IMG/VR virus record: IMGVR_UViG_3300025151_005187
Coordinates: 1-27,367 of that record
Origin: a virus
Direction: 5' to 3' (one strand)
DNA length: 27,367 nucleotides
Below the pieces are notes generated by a model. The model did no database searches. It was not told the DNA's origin and was given only the letters and a program-made list of their open reading frames with translations. A program made the position numbers and the translations under genes. The first letter of the stretch is position 1. The number at the start of each line of letters is the position of its first letter. This document shows positions 5,666 through 11,551 of the stretch, one piece after another.

Positions 5666-6769
5666 ATGAAAAAAGAAAACAAACAGCTTAACTGGGCATA
5701 CATGATTGCACCTCAAGCAGGTGTGGCTGCCATGGCATACGGAGATCCAGGTACTGGTAAGACAGAGACAATCAAAGCATTAGCTGGTGCAACCAGCAGG
5801 CTATGGATACTCAACTCACTAGACCAGAAGGAACCGGAGGCCATGGGTGGATTCCCTAAGCCATCTGAAATCACACATCGAGGCAGGACATATCCAGTAG
5901 TAAAGAGAATACCTGAAGAAGACTTCGTGCGTGCCAAGCTTGAGCCATCCGTCATGCTGATTGACGAGTTCACCTGTGTATCAGAGGAGATCCAGGCAGC
6001 AGCACTAGGCTGGATGGCATCACCTCCTGAAAACTGCTGGGTATTTGCAGCAGGTAACAGGATTGAGCAGGCAGCTAATGGTAACGAGCTGACCGAACCT
6101 ATGATTAACAGGATGTTGATCGTAGATTGGGAGGTTGATGTTGATTCATGGAGTGAGGGTATGCACAACGGCGGTGAGTTTAGTCCGCCCGAAGTACCTA
6201 TCCTACCTACTGGATGGCAAGAGTTCGGGAAGATATATGCTGTACAGATCGCTGAGTTTGTGACTGGAGACACCACTCACTCACGGCCTGACTATCTCAA
6301 TAAGGTCAACGACCCTGAGCGTATGGGTTTACCATTCCCTTCGCAGCGTAGCTGGACTAACCTCGCTAAGGTTCTAGGTGCAGCTGATTCTGTAGGTGCC
6401 AACATGGATACCAAGAATAAGATAGCTGCCGGTATGGTAGGTGAACACATAGCTTTAGAGTTCATGGCATTCCTTGAGCTGAGTGAATACAAAAGCCCAG
6501 AGGAAATACTTGCCAACCCTACTGAGACAGAGATACCTAAGCAAGCTCACGTAGCACTATCGTATATACGATCTGTACTAAGAGCTGTGCATAGGCATAC
6601 AACTGCTGATAGATGGGAGGCAGCCAGGGTATTCCTTGCATATGTACACAAGAAACTACCTGATGTTGCCAAGAGTCTTGAAGCTAAGCTGTATCAGATC
6701 AAACCTGATGGGCACAAGCCTAAGAAAGATGAGTTATTCAGTGAGCTAGAAAAAGAAAGGCTAGGATAA
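5666..6769 (+). CDS. MoxR-family AAA+ ATPase
   Basis: Start chosen at ATG 5666 (AAAGG eight bases upstream) rather than the TTG at 5642; 367 residues. Walker A is GDPGTGKT at residues 26-33, Walker B VMLIDE at 96-101, sensor 1 Asn131 in WVFAAGN, and LTEPMINRM at 142-150 is the MoxR-like segment that carries the conserved Asn-Arg. The N-terminal lead is short, and residues about 170-367 form a helical C-terminal region with a Lys-rich end. MoxR ATPases are chaperones that usually work with VWA proteins on metal insertion or complex assembly. The next gene is exactly such a partner, joined by a TAATG overlap. In a phage, possible roles include remodelling of host complexes or virion assembly; the substrate is unknown. 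Confidence 0.93.
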   Translation: MKKENKQLNWAYMIAPQAGVAAMAYGDPGTGKTETIKALAGATSRLWILNSLDQKEPEAMGGFPKPSEITHRGRTYPVVKRIPEEDFVRAKLEPSVMLIDEFTCVSEEIQAAALGWMASPPENCWVFAAGNRIEQAANGNELTEPMINRMLIVDWEVDVDSWSEGMHNGGEFSPPEVPILPTGWQEFGKIYAVQIAEFVTGDTTHSRPDYLNKVNDPERMGLPFPSQRSWTNLAKVLGAADSVGANMDTKNKIAAGMVGEHIALEFMAFLELSEYKSPEEILANPTETEIPKQAHVALSYIRSVLRAVHRHTTADRWEAARVFLAYVHKKLPDVAKSLEAKLYQIKPDGHKPKKDELFSELEKERLG

Positions 6770-8385
6770 TGGGGAATAACATGAGTGATTCATTGAAAAC
6801 AAATGACTTACAAAGTAAAATAATCTACCGAGAAAGCAATAGTTTAAGGAAGGGTCGCCTTGCAGCAGCGAGGCTATGGCCCTTCGCCAGGAATGCTATC
6901 TTCTCTATGCGTCCTATACCTGTGAAGGGATTCGGTACGCTAGGAGTTGATAAGCACTGGCGACTAGCTTATGACCCAGACTTTATTGAGACATTATCTG
7001 TCGGTGAACTGGGTGGAGTTATCCTTCATGAGCTATTGCACTTGCTTAATAAACATCACGATAGATTTGAGTTAACTAACGACAGCTCAAAGGAAGACAT
7101 ATCAGATTGGAATATCGCTACAGATATAGCAATCAACCATATGTTATCCGAAGAATTCGATGATCAAAGAGCCAGTAAGCACGACAGATTAACCTTACCG
7201 TTAGATGTTCTGTACTACTGGAACTTAAGGTACTCAGTACCTGGGCTAGAAGAGATAGAGATAGACGATCACTATAGCTCCGAAGAAAACTATAAAATTA
7301 TTAAGAGTTATAGAGAGGAAAGAAAGAAAGATGCCAAGAAAAGCAACCATAAACGCACCGACAAAGGAGAAGTTCCTGGAAGTGGACTCCAAGCTGGAGC
7401 AACTACAACAGACATCGAGGGCACTGGAGGAGTTGATGACAACAGTGTCGAAGATGGACGAGATAGTTCTGACACAAAGCCAGAACAAGGGAGCAATACA
7501 GACACTAGCACAGCAGATAATGCACCTGAATCACACAACGATCCAGTCGATAGTGGAACTGCAGAACAACCTAGTCGAACTCAAGATAACAGTGGATGCC
7601 TTGATGTCTCCGCCGATGGAGAACTATCCTGGACAGGGGATGCACAGACCAGACCCTGTTCAGGAGGCCTTCCGCCCGACCTAAGCAGTGTACTTGGTGA
7701 CCCCAACGACGATGAGCATGGTATTGGTTTATCTAAAGATGAGATAGCCAGCGTCATGAAGGACGTTGCGTATCACACTCAATGCAATGAAGGGTACACG
7801 CCTGCAAGCATGAGGCGATGGGCAAAGGGAGTGTCAAAGCTAACGAATGATCCTTGGCGGAGGGTGCTTAATATAGTTAAGTCCGTAACCAAGAGATCAA
7901 GAGGGTCAGGTCGTAGGAGATACAACAGGTTTAATTATCGCAGCAATTACAGCAATGTGATATTACCAACGAGATCTCACAACGAACCCAGGATTATGAT
8001 TTGCTTAGACACATCTGGATCTATGATGGATCTAGACTTTAGCAAGGCACGTGGCCTAGTAAAGAACTTATTCAAGAATCTTAAGCAGACAAACAAGATC
8101 GACATATACACAGGCGACATGGCACTAGAGAATGTAGTGTCTATCAGTAAAGACCTAGCCGAGATGGAGTTAACTGGAGGTGGTGGCACTGATGTCGGTG
8201 TTCTTATTGAGGAATCTCTCAAGGAAATAGAGCACAAGCCAGACATCATTGTAGCTATCACTGATGGTTACACACCTTGGCCAAGTAAAGACATCGGTAT
8301 CCCCTTGGTTATAGCCTACACCAGGGACACGCGGATGCACAACACACCCAAGTGGGCAACCAGTATCCTATTGGAGGAGATTTAA
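6769..8385 (+). CDS. DUF2201-type metallopeptidase/VWA protein, partner of MoxR
   Basis: 538 residues. The ATG shares one base with the previous stop (TAATG); an ATG at 6781 is an alternative. The N-terminal domain has a zinc-peptidase-like HELLH at 87-91 and the WNIATDIAINH segment at 114-124, both typical of the DUF2201 N-terminal family. The C-terminal von Willebrand A-like domain has the metal site DTSGS at 414-418, the Thr in GGGGTD at about 474 and the ITDGYTPWP segment around Asp499. Between them, about residues 188-304, is a disordered linker rich in Asp, Ser, Thr and Gly; a second reading frame (7331-7684) overlaps that linker. Known members act with MoxR ATPases; whether the HELLH site cleaves peptides is unproven in the family. 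Confidence in the domain calls is high. Confidence 0.92.
   Translation: MGNNMSDSLKTNDLQSKIIYRESNSLRKGRLAAARLWPFARNAIFSMRPIPVKGFGTLGVDKHWRLAYDPDFIETLSVGELGGVILHELLHLLNKHHDRFELTNDSSKEDISDWNIATDIAINHMLSEEFDDQRASKHDRLTLPLDVLYYWNLRYSVPGLEEIEIDDHYSSEENYKIIKSYREERKKDAKKSNHKRTDKGEVPGSGLQAGATTTDIEGTGGVDDNSVEDGRDSSDTKPEQGSNTDTSTADNAPESHNDPVDSGTAEQPSRTQDNSGCLDVSADGELSWTGDAQTRPCSGGLPPDLSSVLGDPNDDEHGIGLSKDEIASVMKDVAYHTQCNEGYTPASMRRWAKGVSKLTNDPWRRVLNIVKSVTKRSRGSGRRRYNRFNYRSNYSNVILPTRSHNEPRIMICLDTSGSMMDLDFSKARGLVKNLFKNLKQTNKIDIYTGDMALENVVSISKDLAEMELTGGGGTDVGVLIEESLKEIEHKPDIIVAITDGYTPWPSKDIGIPLVIAYTRDTRMHNTPKWATSILLEEI
7331..7684 (+). CDS. Overprinted coiled-coil ORF inside the VWA linker
   Basis: 117 residues in the +1 frame of the VWA gene. 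ATG at 7331 has a purine-rich AGAGGAAAGAAAG upstream. Residues about 14-92 show a regular heptad pattern (KLEQLQQTSRALEELMTTV, LAQQIMHL, IVELQNNLVELKI), which is unusual for a chance frame. The end is Pro-rich: PGQGMHRPDPVQEAFRPT, which resembles PG-MQGHVPMPPLQEALYP in the gene at 10013-10453 and RGPLEEALNP in the gene at 86-541. The ORF covers exactly the disordered linker of the VWA protein, where overprinting costs least. Alternatively it is a long chance frame allowed by the linker composition. Expression evidence is needed. Confidence 0.5.
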   Translation: MPRKATINAPTKEKFLEVDSKLEQLQQTSRALEELMTTVSKMDEIVLTQSQNKGAIQTLAQQIMHLNHTTIQSIVELQNNLVELKITVDALMSPPMENYPGQGMHRPDPVQEAFRPT

Positions 8386-8386
8386 G

Positions 8387-8791
8387 ATGGCTAGTTTTAG
8401 CAATGTAGTAATAGTTGGTAACCTAACAAGAGATGTTGACTTGCGTACTGTTGCAACCAGGAATGGTGACAAGGATGTAGCAGATATAACAGTAGCAGTT
8501 AACGATGGTTACGGAGAAAACCAGGCGGTTAGCTTTATTGATGTCACCCTATGGGGTCAACCAGCTAAATTCGCAAGTGACTTCATGGGTAAGGGGTGGC
8601 CTGTCTTAGTGCAGGGTACACTGAAACAGGAAACTTGGGAGAAGGATGGGCAGAAGCGAAGCAAGATCAAGATTGTCGGTAGTACAATTAAGAACTTGAG
8701 ATCCAAAAGGGAAGCTGAAGAGATGGGGCTAGGTACTGAAACGGTTTCAGCATCTCAACCATCCTTCGATACAAGTGCACCACCATTCTAG
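8387..8791 (+). CDS. ssb: Single-stranded DNA-binding protein
   Basis: 134 residues starting MASFSNVVIVGNLTRDVDLR, the standard opening of SSB proteins; ATG with GGAGGAG upstream. The OB fold spans about residues 1-108: strand segments FIDVTLWGQPAKFASDF and the basic GWPVLVQGTLKQETWEKDGQ loop are typical, as is IVGSTIKNLRSK. The tail is short and ends DTSAPPF: it keeps the final Pro-Phe but lacks the run of Asp residues that normally recruits partners. The neighbouring 63-residue protein ends DDDGEYPF instead. SSB covers ssDNA in replication and recombination and fits with ERF, exonuclease and helicase further right. A perfect palindrome copy lies at 8736-8750. Confidence 0.97.
   Translation: MASFSNVVIVGNLTRDVDLRTVATRNGDKDVADITVAVNDGYGENQAVSFIDVTLWGQPAKFASDFMGKGWPVLVQGTLKQETWEKDGQKRSKIKIVGSTIKNLRSKREAEEMGLGTETVSASQPSFDTSAPPF
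8736..8750. promoter_or_regulatory. Palindromic 15-mer CTGAAACGGTTTCAG (copy 3)
   Basis: Perfect seven-base arms around one central G, inside the 3' end of ssb (encoding T-E-T-V-S-A). Identical to the copy at 24375-24389. Confidence 0.55.
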
Positions 8792-8797
8792 TAGATT

Positions 8798-8838
8798 AGC
8801 TAGACCTGCGAGGGTATTGTCTCTCGCAGGTCTTAGCT
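8798..8838 (+). promoter_or_regulatory. Strong hairpin between ssb and the 63-residue gene
   Basis: GACCTGCGAG (8803-8812) pairs perfectly with CTCGCAGGTC (8823-8832), extended by AGCTA (8798-8802) against TTAGCT (8833-8838) with one bulge; the loop has ten bases. Only three T bases follow, so read-through is likely. It may attenuate transcription or stabilise the ssb mRNA end. Confidence 0.65.
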
Positions 8839-8856
8839 TTAAGTGAGGAGATAAAG

Positions 8857-9048
8857 ATGAGAGATAGCTATATTGTAGTGCAAGGAAATCCTATTGAAGG
8901 GTATCGTTTTATAGGGCCAATGCCATTGAAGGGAGCTAAGCTTTTGGCAGAACACCTAATGCCACAGGAAGATACATACGTAGCACACCTGGAAGAACCA
9001 CAGGCTATACCTGCTCCGCAAGATGATGACGGGGAGTATCCATTCTAA
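8857..9048 (+). CDS. 63-residue protein with SSB-like acidic tip
   Basis: ATG with GAGGAG about eight bases upstream. The body (residues 1-48) has strand-like and helical parts: DSYIVVQGNPIEGYRFIGPM and KGAKLLAEHLMP. The last residues are PAPQDDDGEYPF, closely like the DDDIPF tip by which SSB proteins bind their partners. It directly follows ssb, whose own tail lacks the acidic run. It may act with SSB or mimic its tip; this is inference from the sequence. The stop shares a base with the next ATG (TAATG). Confidence 0.75.
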   Translation: MRDSYIVVQGNPIEGYRFIGPMPLKGAKLLAEHLMPQEDTYVAHLEEPQAIPAPQDDDGEYPF

Positions 9049-9236
9049 TGAAACTAGCAATCAACGCCAAAGGATTGGCACGAGAAGTATACAGAAAGAA
9101 GGATCCAGCAATGGGTAAGGTACTACGTAAGCACTACAAAGATGTGTTTGCTTATGATGATGATAGAATAATCAAGCGGTGTATGAAGCACGTGCCTGGT
9201 TCTACATACGAAGAGTGGCTGCCACTGATTGGATAA
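9048..9236 (+). CDS. 62-residue basic protein
   Basis: The ATG overlaps the previous stop by one base, so the two are probably coupled. It is Lys/Arg-rich and helical: AINAKGLAREVYRKKDPAMGKVLRKHYKDVF, then RIIKRCMKHV, ending STYEEWLPLIG. The charge suggests nucleic-acid or protein binding near the SSB unit. No family recognised. Confidence 0.65.
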   Translation: MKLAINAKGLAREVYRKKDPAMGKVLRKHYKDVFAYDDDRIIKRCMKHVPGSTYEEWLPLIG

Positions 9237-9239
9237 CCT

Positions 9240-10016
9240 TTGAAGATTTACGGTTACATCAGAGACTCAATAGATCCCGACTATTCTGTAGACGTACAGC
9301 GTATAGGGATCGAGTCCTGGTGTAGGCGTAATTACGAACAAGAACCATACGAACACTACACAGATGAAACCCCCTGGGGTGGAGTCAATATCTTTGACCG
9401 GCCAGCTGGGTCGGAGCTGTTCGAGATGCTGCAAGCTGGAGACATGATAGTTGGATACACACTAGCTAGATGTTTCACCAGTATACAACAAGCAGCCAGG
9501 ACAATAGACGAGCTACGAGAGCGTAGCATTATCTTTAACGTCGTCGAGTTAGGCTATGATCTGAACACAGATTACGGTGAACTCATGCACGACTCTGTTA
9601 AAACCTGGATAACATTCGATAGTACAATCAAGACCGAACGTATTAAAGAAAGAATTTCAGATCCAGACAAGCCCAGAAATAGACACTCACCTATAGGATA
9701 CAAGCAAGTAAAGTCTGAAGGTAAATCTTATTTTGTTCCCGATGAAAAGGAACGTCAGATAGTACGTCAGCTAATAGAATGGAAAGACATCGACGGCATC
9801 ACATGGTCAGAAGCTTTGCGCAGGATGATAGATAAGCCTCGTGCGTCAGGAACTAAGTGGAACCAACAGAACATCCGTGTCGCATACAAGGCAGGGCTAG
9901 ATGGATTCCCAGGCTGGAAGGGACAAGTCGATCCAGCTGAGATTATCCAAGAGAAGAAAAGGGAAAGCGCAAGGAAGAGGAAGATAGCATCCGAGAAAGA
10001 AAAGAAAAGAGATTAA
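9240..10016 (+). CDS. Serine-recombinase-like protein (diverged catalytic site)
   Basis: TTG start three bases after the previous stop; this is the only start that keeps the complete first strand. Residues 1-10, MKIYGYIRDS, match the resolvase opening with catalytic Ser10 and Arg8; SVDVQR follows with the usual Gln. GDMIVGYTLARCFTS corresponds to the GDxLVVxxLDRLGRS block of resolvases: the first Arg is kept, but the preceding Asp is Ala and the second Arg position is Thr. After residue about 150, PIGYKQVKSEGKSYFVPDEKERQIVRQL and the Trp-containing region resemble the recombinase domain. Total length (258) is well below large serine integrases and no Cys zinc motif or long coiled coil is seen. 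Strand exchange may be impaired; a DNA-binding or invertase-like role is possible. Confidence 0.75.
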   Translation: MKIYGYIRDSIDPDYSVDVQRIGIESWCRRNYEQEPYEHYTDETPWGGVNIFDRPAGSELFEMLQAGDMIVGYTLARCFTSIQQAARTIDELRERSIIFNVVELGYDLNTDYGELMHDSVKTWITFDSTIKTERIKERISDPDKPRNRHSPIGYKQVKSEGKSYFVPDEKERQIVRQLIEWKDIDGITWSEALRRMIDKPRASGTKWNQQNIRVAYKAGLDGFPGWKGQVDPAEIIQEKKRESARKRKIASEKEKKRD

Positions 10017-10453
10017 CTTCCCCGCCGCGGCCCAGAACTAGGTGGCACAGCCTGCATTCCTCCATGGAATCCACTGCCGTAATCGTATACTGGCCTATAA
10101 TCGCGAGTAGGTGATGCCAATGACGGTGGAATACGATATGGATCAGTTAATGGATTGGGTGCCTTAGGTATAAGGCTCTCAAGATCAACTAATGGTGGCA
10201 TCTGTGGATACAAAGCTTCCTGTAGGGGAGGCATTGGCACATGACCCTGCATGCCTGGATGAGGTTGGAGCGAAGGAACAGGAGCACTTGGATACCCAGA
10301 AAGAGGGTGATGCCATGGAGTAGGACTCCCAAAATGCGGATCAATACTACCGTCAGGATTAAGGGCAGGATCAGAGAATCGAGGAGACACTCCCTTCATC
10401 ATCTCATGAAACACATTTTCTTCGTATCTTTTTTGGTCGCTTTCGTTAGGCAT
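10013..10453 (-). CDS. Pro-rich protein, 146 residues
   Basis: ATG with AAAGGA eight bases upstream on the minus strand. After a helical start (MPNESDQKRYEENVFHEMMKG) the rest is disordered and rich in Pro, Ser, His and Tyr, with repeated PxLxP-like pieces and an end of PSSGPRRGS. Residues 75-88, PPLQEALYPQMPPL, match residues 45-58 of the leftward gene 86-541 at protein and DNA level. Last gene of the probable lysis operon; its stop overlaps the stop of the convergent recombinase gene by four bases. It may be a virion or scaffold-associated protein rather than a lysis factor. Unknown. Confidence 0.7.
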   Translation of the reverse strand: MPNESDQKRYEENVFHEMMKGVSPRFSDPALNPDGSIDPHFGSPTPWHHPLSGYPSAPVPSLQPHPGMQGHVPMPPLQEALYPQMPPLVDLESLIPKAPNPLTDPYRIPPSLASPTRDYRPVYDYGSGFHGGMQAVPPSSGPRRGS

Positions 10454-10472
10454 GATTATTTCCTTTCTAGTT

Positions 10473-10724
10473 TTATTCTATCTTTGTTTCGATAGTAGTG
10501 ATACGTCTATCATGCTCATCTAATCTGCTATCAATGCCATCAATGGCACCCCAGACACGCACGTTCTGTGCCTTCTGGTCAGACATATAGTCTGATAGCG
10601 TAGTGTTTATTCTTTTAACTTCAGAGTACAACGCACTCATCCACCAAACAGCACCGGCAAATGCACCGAGTCCTGAACCTACTAAGGATATAACCCCTAG
10701 TGCATTGTCAGTAAACCAACTCAC
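10473..10724 (-). CDS. Membrane protein with N-terminal span and coiled coil, lysis-type
   Basis: GTG start directly after the stop of the upstream gene, with AAGGA nine bases before it. Residues about 8-32 (ALGVISLVGSGLGAFAGAVWWMSAL) form one membrane span and residues 33-83 a charged coiled coil (EVKRINTTLSDYM, DSRLDEHDRRITTIETKIE). This plan fits an i-spanin-like or holin-accessory protein. It sits after a two-span holin-like gene in a leftward cluster of membrane genes. No endolysin is present in the window to confirm the lysis role. Confidence 0.75.
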   Translation of the reverse strand: MSWFTDNALGVISLVGSGLGAFAGAVWWMSALYSEVKRINTTLSDYMSDQKAQNVRVWGAIDGIDSRLDEHDRRITTIETKIE

Positions 10725-10910
10725 CTACTCAATTCCTTCTTCCGTGATCTTACGCAGGTACACATTAACTATAGCGATAGCACACGTAACAACAGCTGCA
10801 ATCACTGGTTGTTCTGCAATCCATTCGCTTCCAGCAATAGCCGTGAGTGCAGACACAGCCATGCTCCCTACATTAAACCAGATTGTTTTACTTTGATACC
10901 ACTTTTTCAT
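10725..10910 (-). CDS. Two-span holin-like membrane protein, 61 residues
   Basis: The frame is open to 10979, but the ATG at 10910 has AAGGGA eight bases upstream and gives MKKWYQSKTIWFNVGSMAVS, an opening (K-W-x-x-S-K-T-x-W-F-N) that I recall from small phage membrane proteins commonly labelled holin. Two spans at about 11-27 and 36-52 are joined by a short turn, and the end IVNVYLRKITEEGIE is typical of the same group. Holins form the inner-membrane lesion that starts lysis. The ATG overlaps the stop of the upstream gene (TAATG). Confidence 0.75.
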   Translation of the reverse strand: MKKWYQSKTIWFNVGSMAVSALTAIAGSEWIAEQPVIAAVVTCAIAIVNVYLRKITEEGIE

Positions 10911-11098
10911 TAGAAGATTCCCTTCGATTTGATGAATACAAATACTGCTATACCAACGATTAATAATATCACTAACCACTTACGTTTAGAAGCAACTGCC
11001 TTTGCTTTTTCTGTGAGTGCGTTGATCTTGTCAATTTTATAGTCACGACGAGAACTTTTTTTGTCTTGTTTGTCGTCTCGCTTATTGCGTCCAACCAT
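10910..11098 (-). CDS. Basic membrane protein, 62 residues
   Basis: First gene of the leftward cluster. Residues 1-40 are strongly basic (MVGRNKRDDKQDKKSSRRDYK...), and 41-57 (WLVILLIVGIAVFVFIK) form one membrane span near the C terminus, predicting a cytoplasmic N-terminal part. The ribosome site is weak (AGG about 13 bases upstream). A consensus-like extended -10 lies about 50 bases upstream on the minus strand. It might be an antiholin, a pinholin-like protein or a nucleic-acid-tethering factor; not resolvable here. Confidence 0.65.
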   Translation of the reverse strand: MVGRNKRDDKQDKKSSRRDYKIDKINALTEKAKAVASKRKWLVILLIVGIAVFVFIKSKGIF

Positions 11099-11121
11099 GT
11101 TTTATTTTAACCTATAAAGTG

Positions 11122-11150
11122 TTGAAGAAATATTCCGTATACGATACCAT
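11122..11150 (+). promoter_or_regulatory. Possible promoter for the HTH/csrA operon
   Basis: TTGAAG (11122-11127) and TACCAT (11145-11150) are separated by 17 bases. The start of transcription would fall at about 11157, on the A of the ATG, so the message might be leaderless; indeed no ribosome site precedes that ATG. The palindrome CGTATACG (11136-11143) lies in the spacer and could be an operator. Confidence 0.35.
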
Positions 11151-11157
11151 TATACCA
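11149..11157 (-). promoter_or_regulatory. Extended -10 promoter for the leftward lysis-type operon
   Basis: On the minus strand the sequence reads TGGTATAAT, a full extended -10 (TGnTATAAT). It overlaps the opposite strand's ATG at 11157 and lies about 50 bases upstream of the leftward gene starting at 11098. No good -35 is present, which extended -10 promoters tolerate. Confidence 0.5.
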
Positions 11158-11366
11158 TGTCAAAACCTGTAGATGAAATCCTAACAACCAAAGAAGCAGC
11201 TGCAATACTAGGCATTACACAAAGCAGAGTTCGGCAGCTGATACGCGAAGAAAGAATCGAAGCCATTAATAAGAATGGGGGGGGCTGGCTGATAGAAAGA
11301 GATCACCTCCTGGAATTTGCATCGCACCCAAGACAAGCCGGAAGGCCGAGGAGAAAGGAGAAGTAA
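11157..11366 (+). CDS. Small HTH DNA-binding protein (excisionase/MerR-like)
   Basis: 69 residues. TTKEAAAILGITQSRVRQLIREERIEAI is a canonical helix-turn-helix of the HTH_17/excisionase group, followed by the wing GGGWLIERDHLLEFA and a basic tail RQAGRPRRKEK with a GRP core like an AT-hook. It heads the rightward operon and sits across from the leftward operon with only 58 bases between, so it is a natural candidate for controlling both promoters. A run of eight G bases (11277-11284) codes for Gly-Gly-Gly in the wing. The stop overlaps csrA's ATG (TAATG). The ATG has no ribosome site and may be leaderless. Confidence 0.88.
   Translation: MSKPVDEILTTKEAAAILGITQSRVRQLIREERIEAINKNGGGWLIERDHLLEFASHPRQAGRPRRKEK
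11277..11284 (+). repeat. G8 homopolymer in the HTH gene
   Basis: Eight consecutive G bases within the wing-coding region (N-G-G-G-W). Such tracts are slippage-prone; loss or gain of one base would cut the HTH protein near residue 43. It could also be a sequencing error site. Confidence 0.6.
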
Positions 11367-11551
11367 TGCTAATACTAACCAGAACTAAAGAACAATCAAT
11401 ACAGATTGGTGATGACGTATCAATCAAAGTGCTCGACATCTATTCAGACAATAGAGTACGGATAGGTATAACAGCACCAAGAGATGTTCTTATATTGCGT
11501 AGTGAACATGTCAAAGAAACGCCCGAAGAACACAGAGCTGAGCTTAAGTAA
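11366..11551 (+). CDS. csrA: CsrA/RsmA-family RNA-binding regulator
   Basis: 61 residues, full length for the family. MLILTRTKEQSIQIGDDVSIKVL and VRIGITAPRDVLILRSEHV match the CsrA pattern at almost every conserved position, including Arg6, the I-G-D-D turn, R-I-G-I-x-A-P and the final V-x-R-x-E/H-type strand with Arg in the RNA-binding position (LILRSE). CsrA dimers bind GGA in mRNA leaders and control translation or stability. A strong ribosome site (GGAG in AAAGGAGAAGTA) lies at the end of the HTH gene and the two genes overlap by a base. The next gene starts inside csrA. Phage targets are unknown; several leaders here contain exposed GGA. Confidence 0.95.
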   Translation: MLILTRTKEQSIQIGDDVSIKVLDIYSDNRVRIGITAPRDVLILRSEHVKETPEEHRAELK

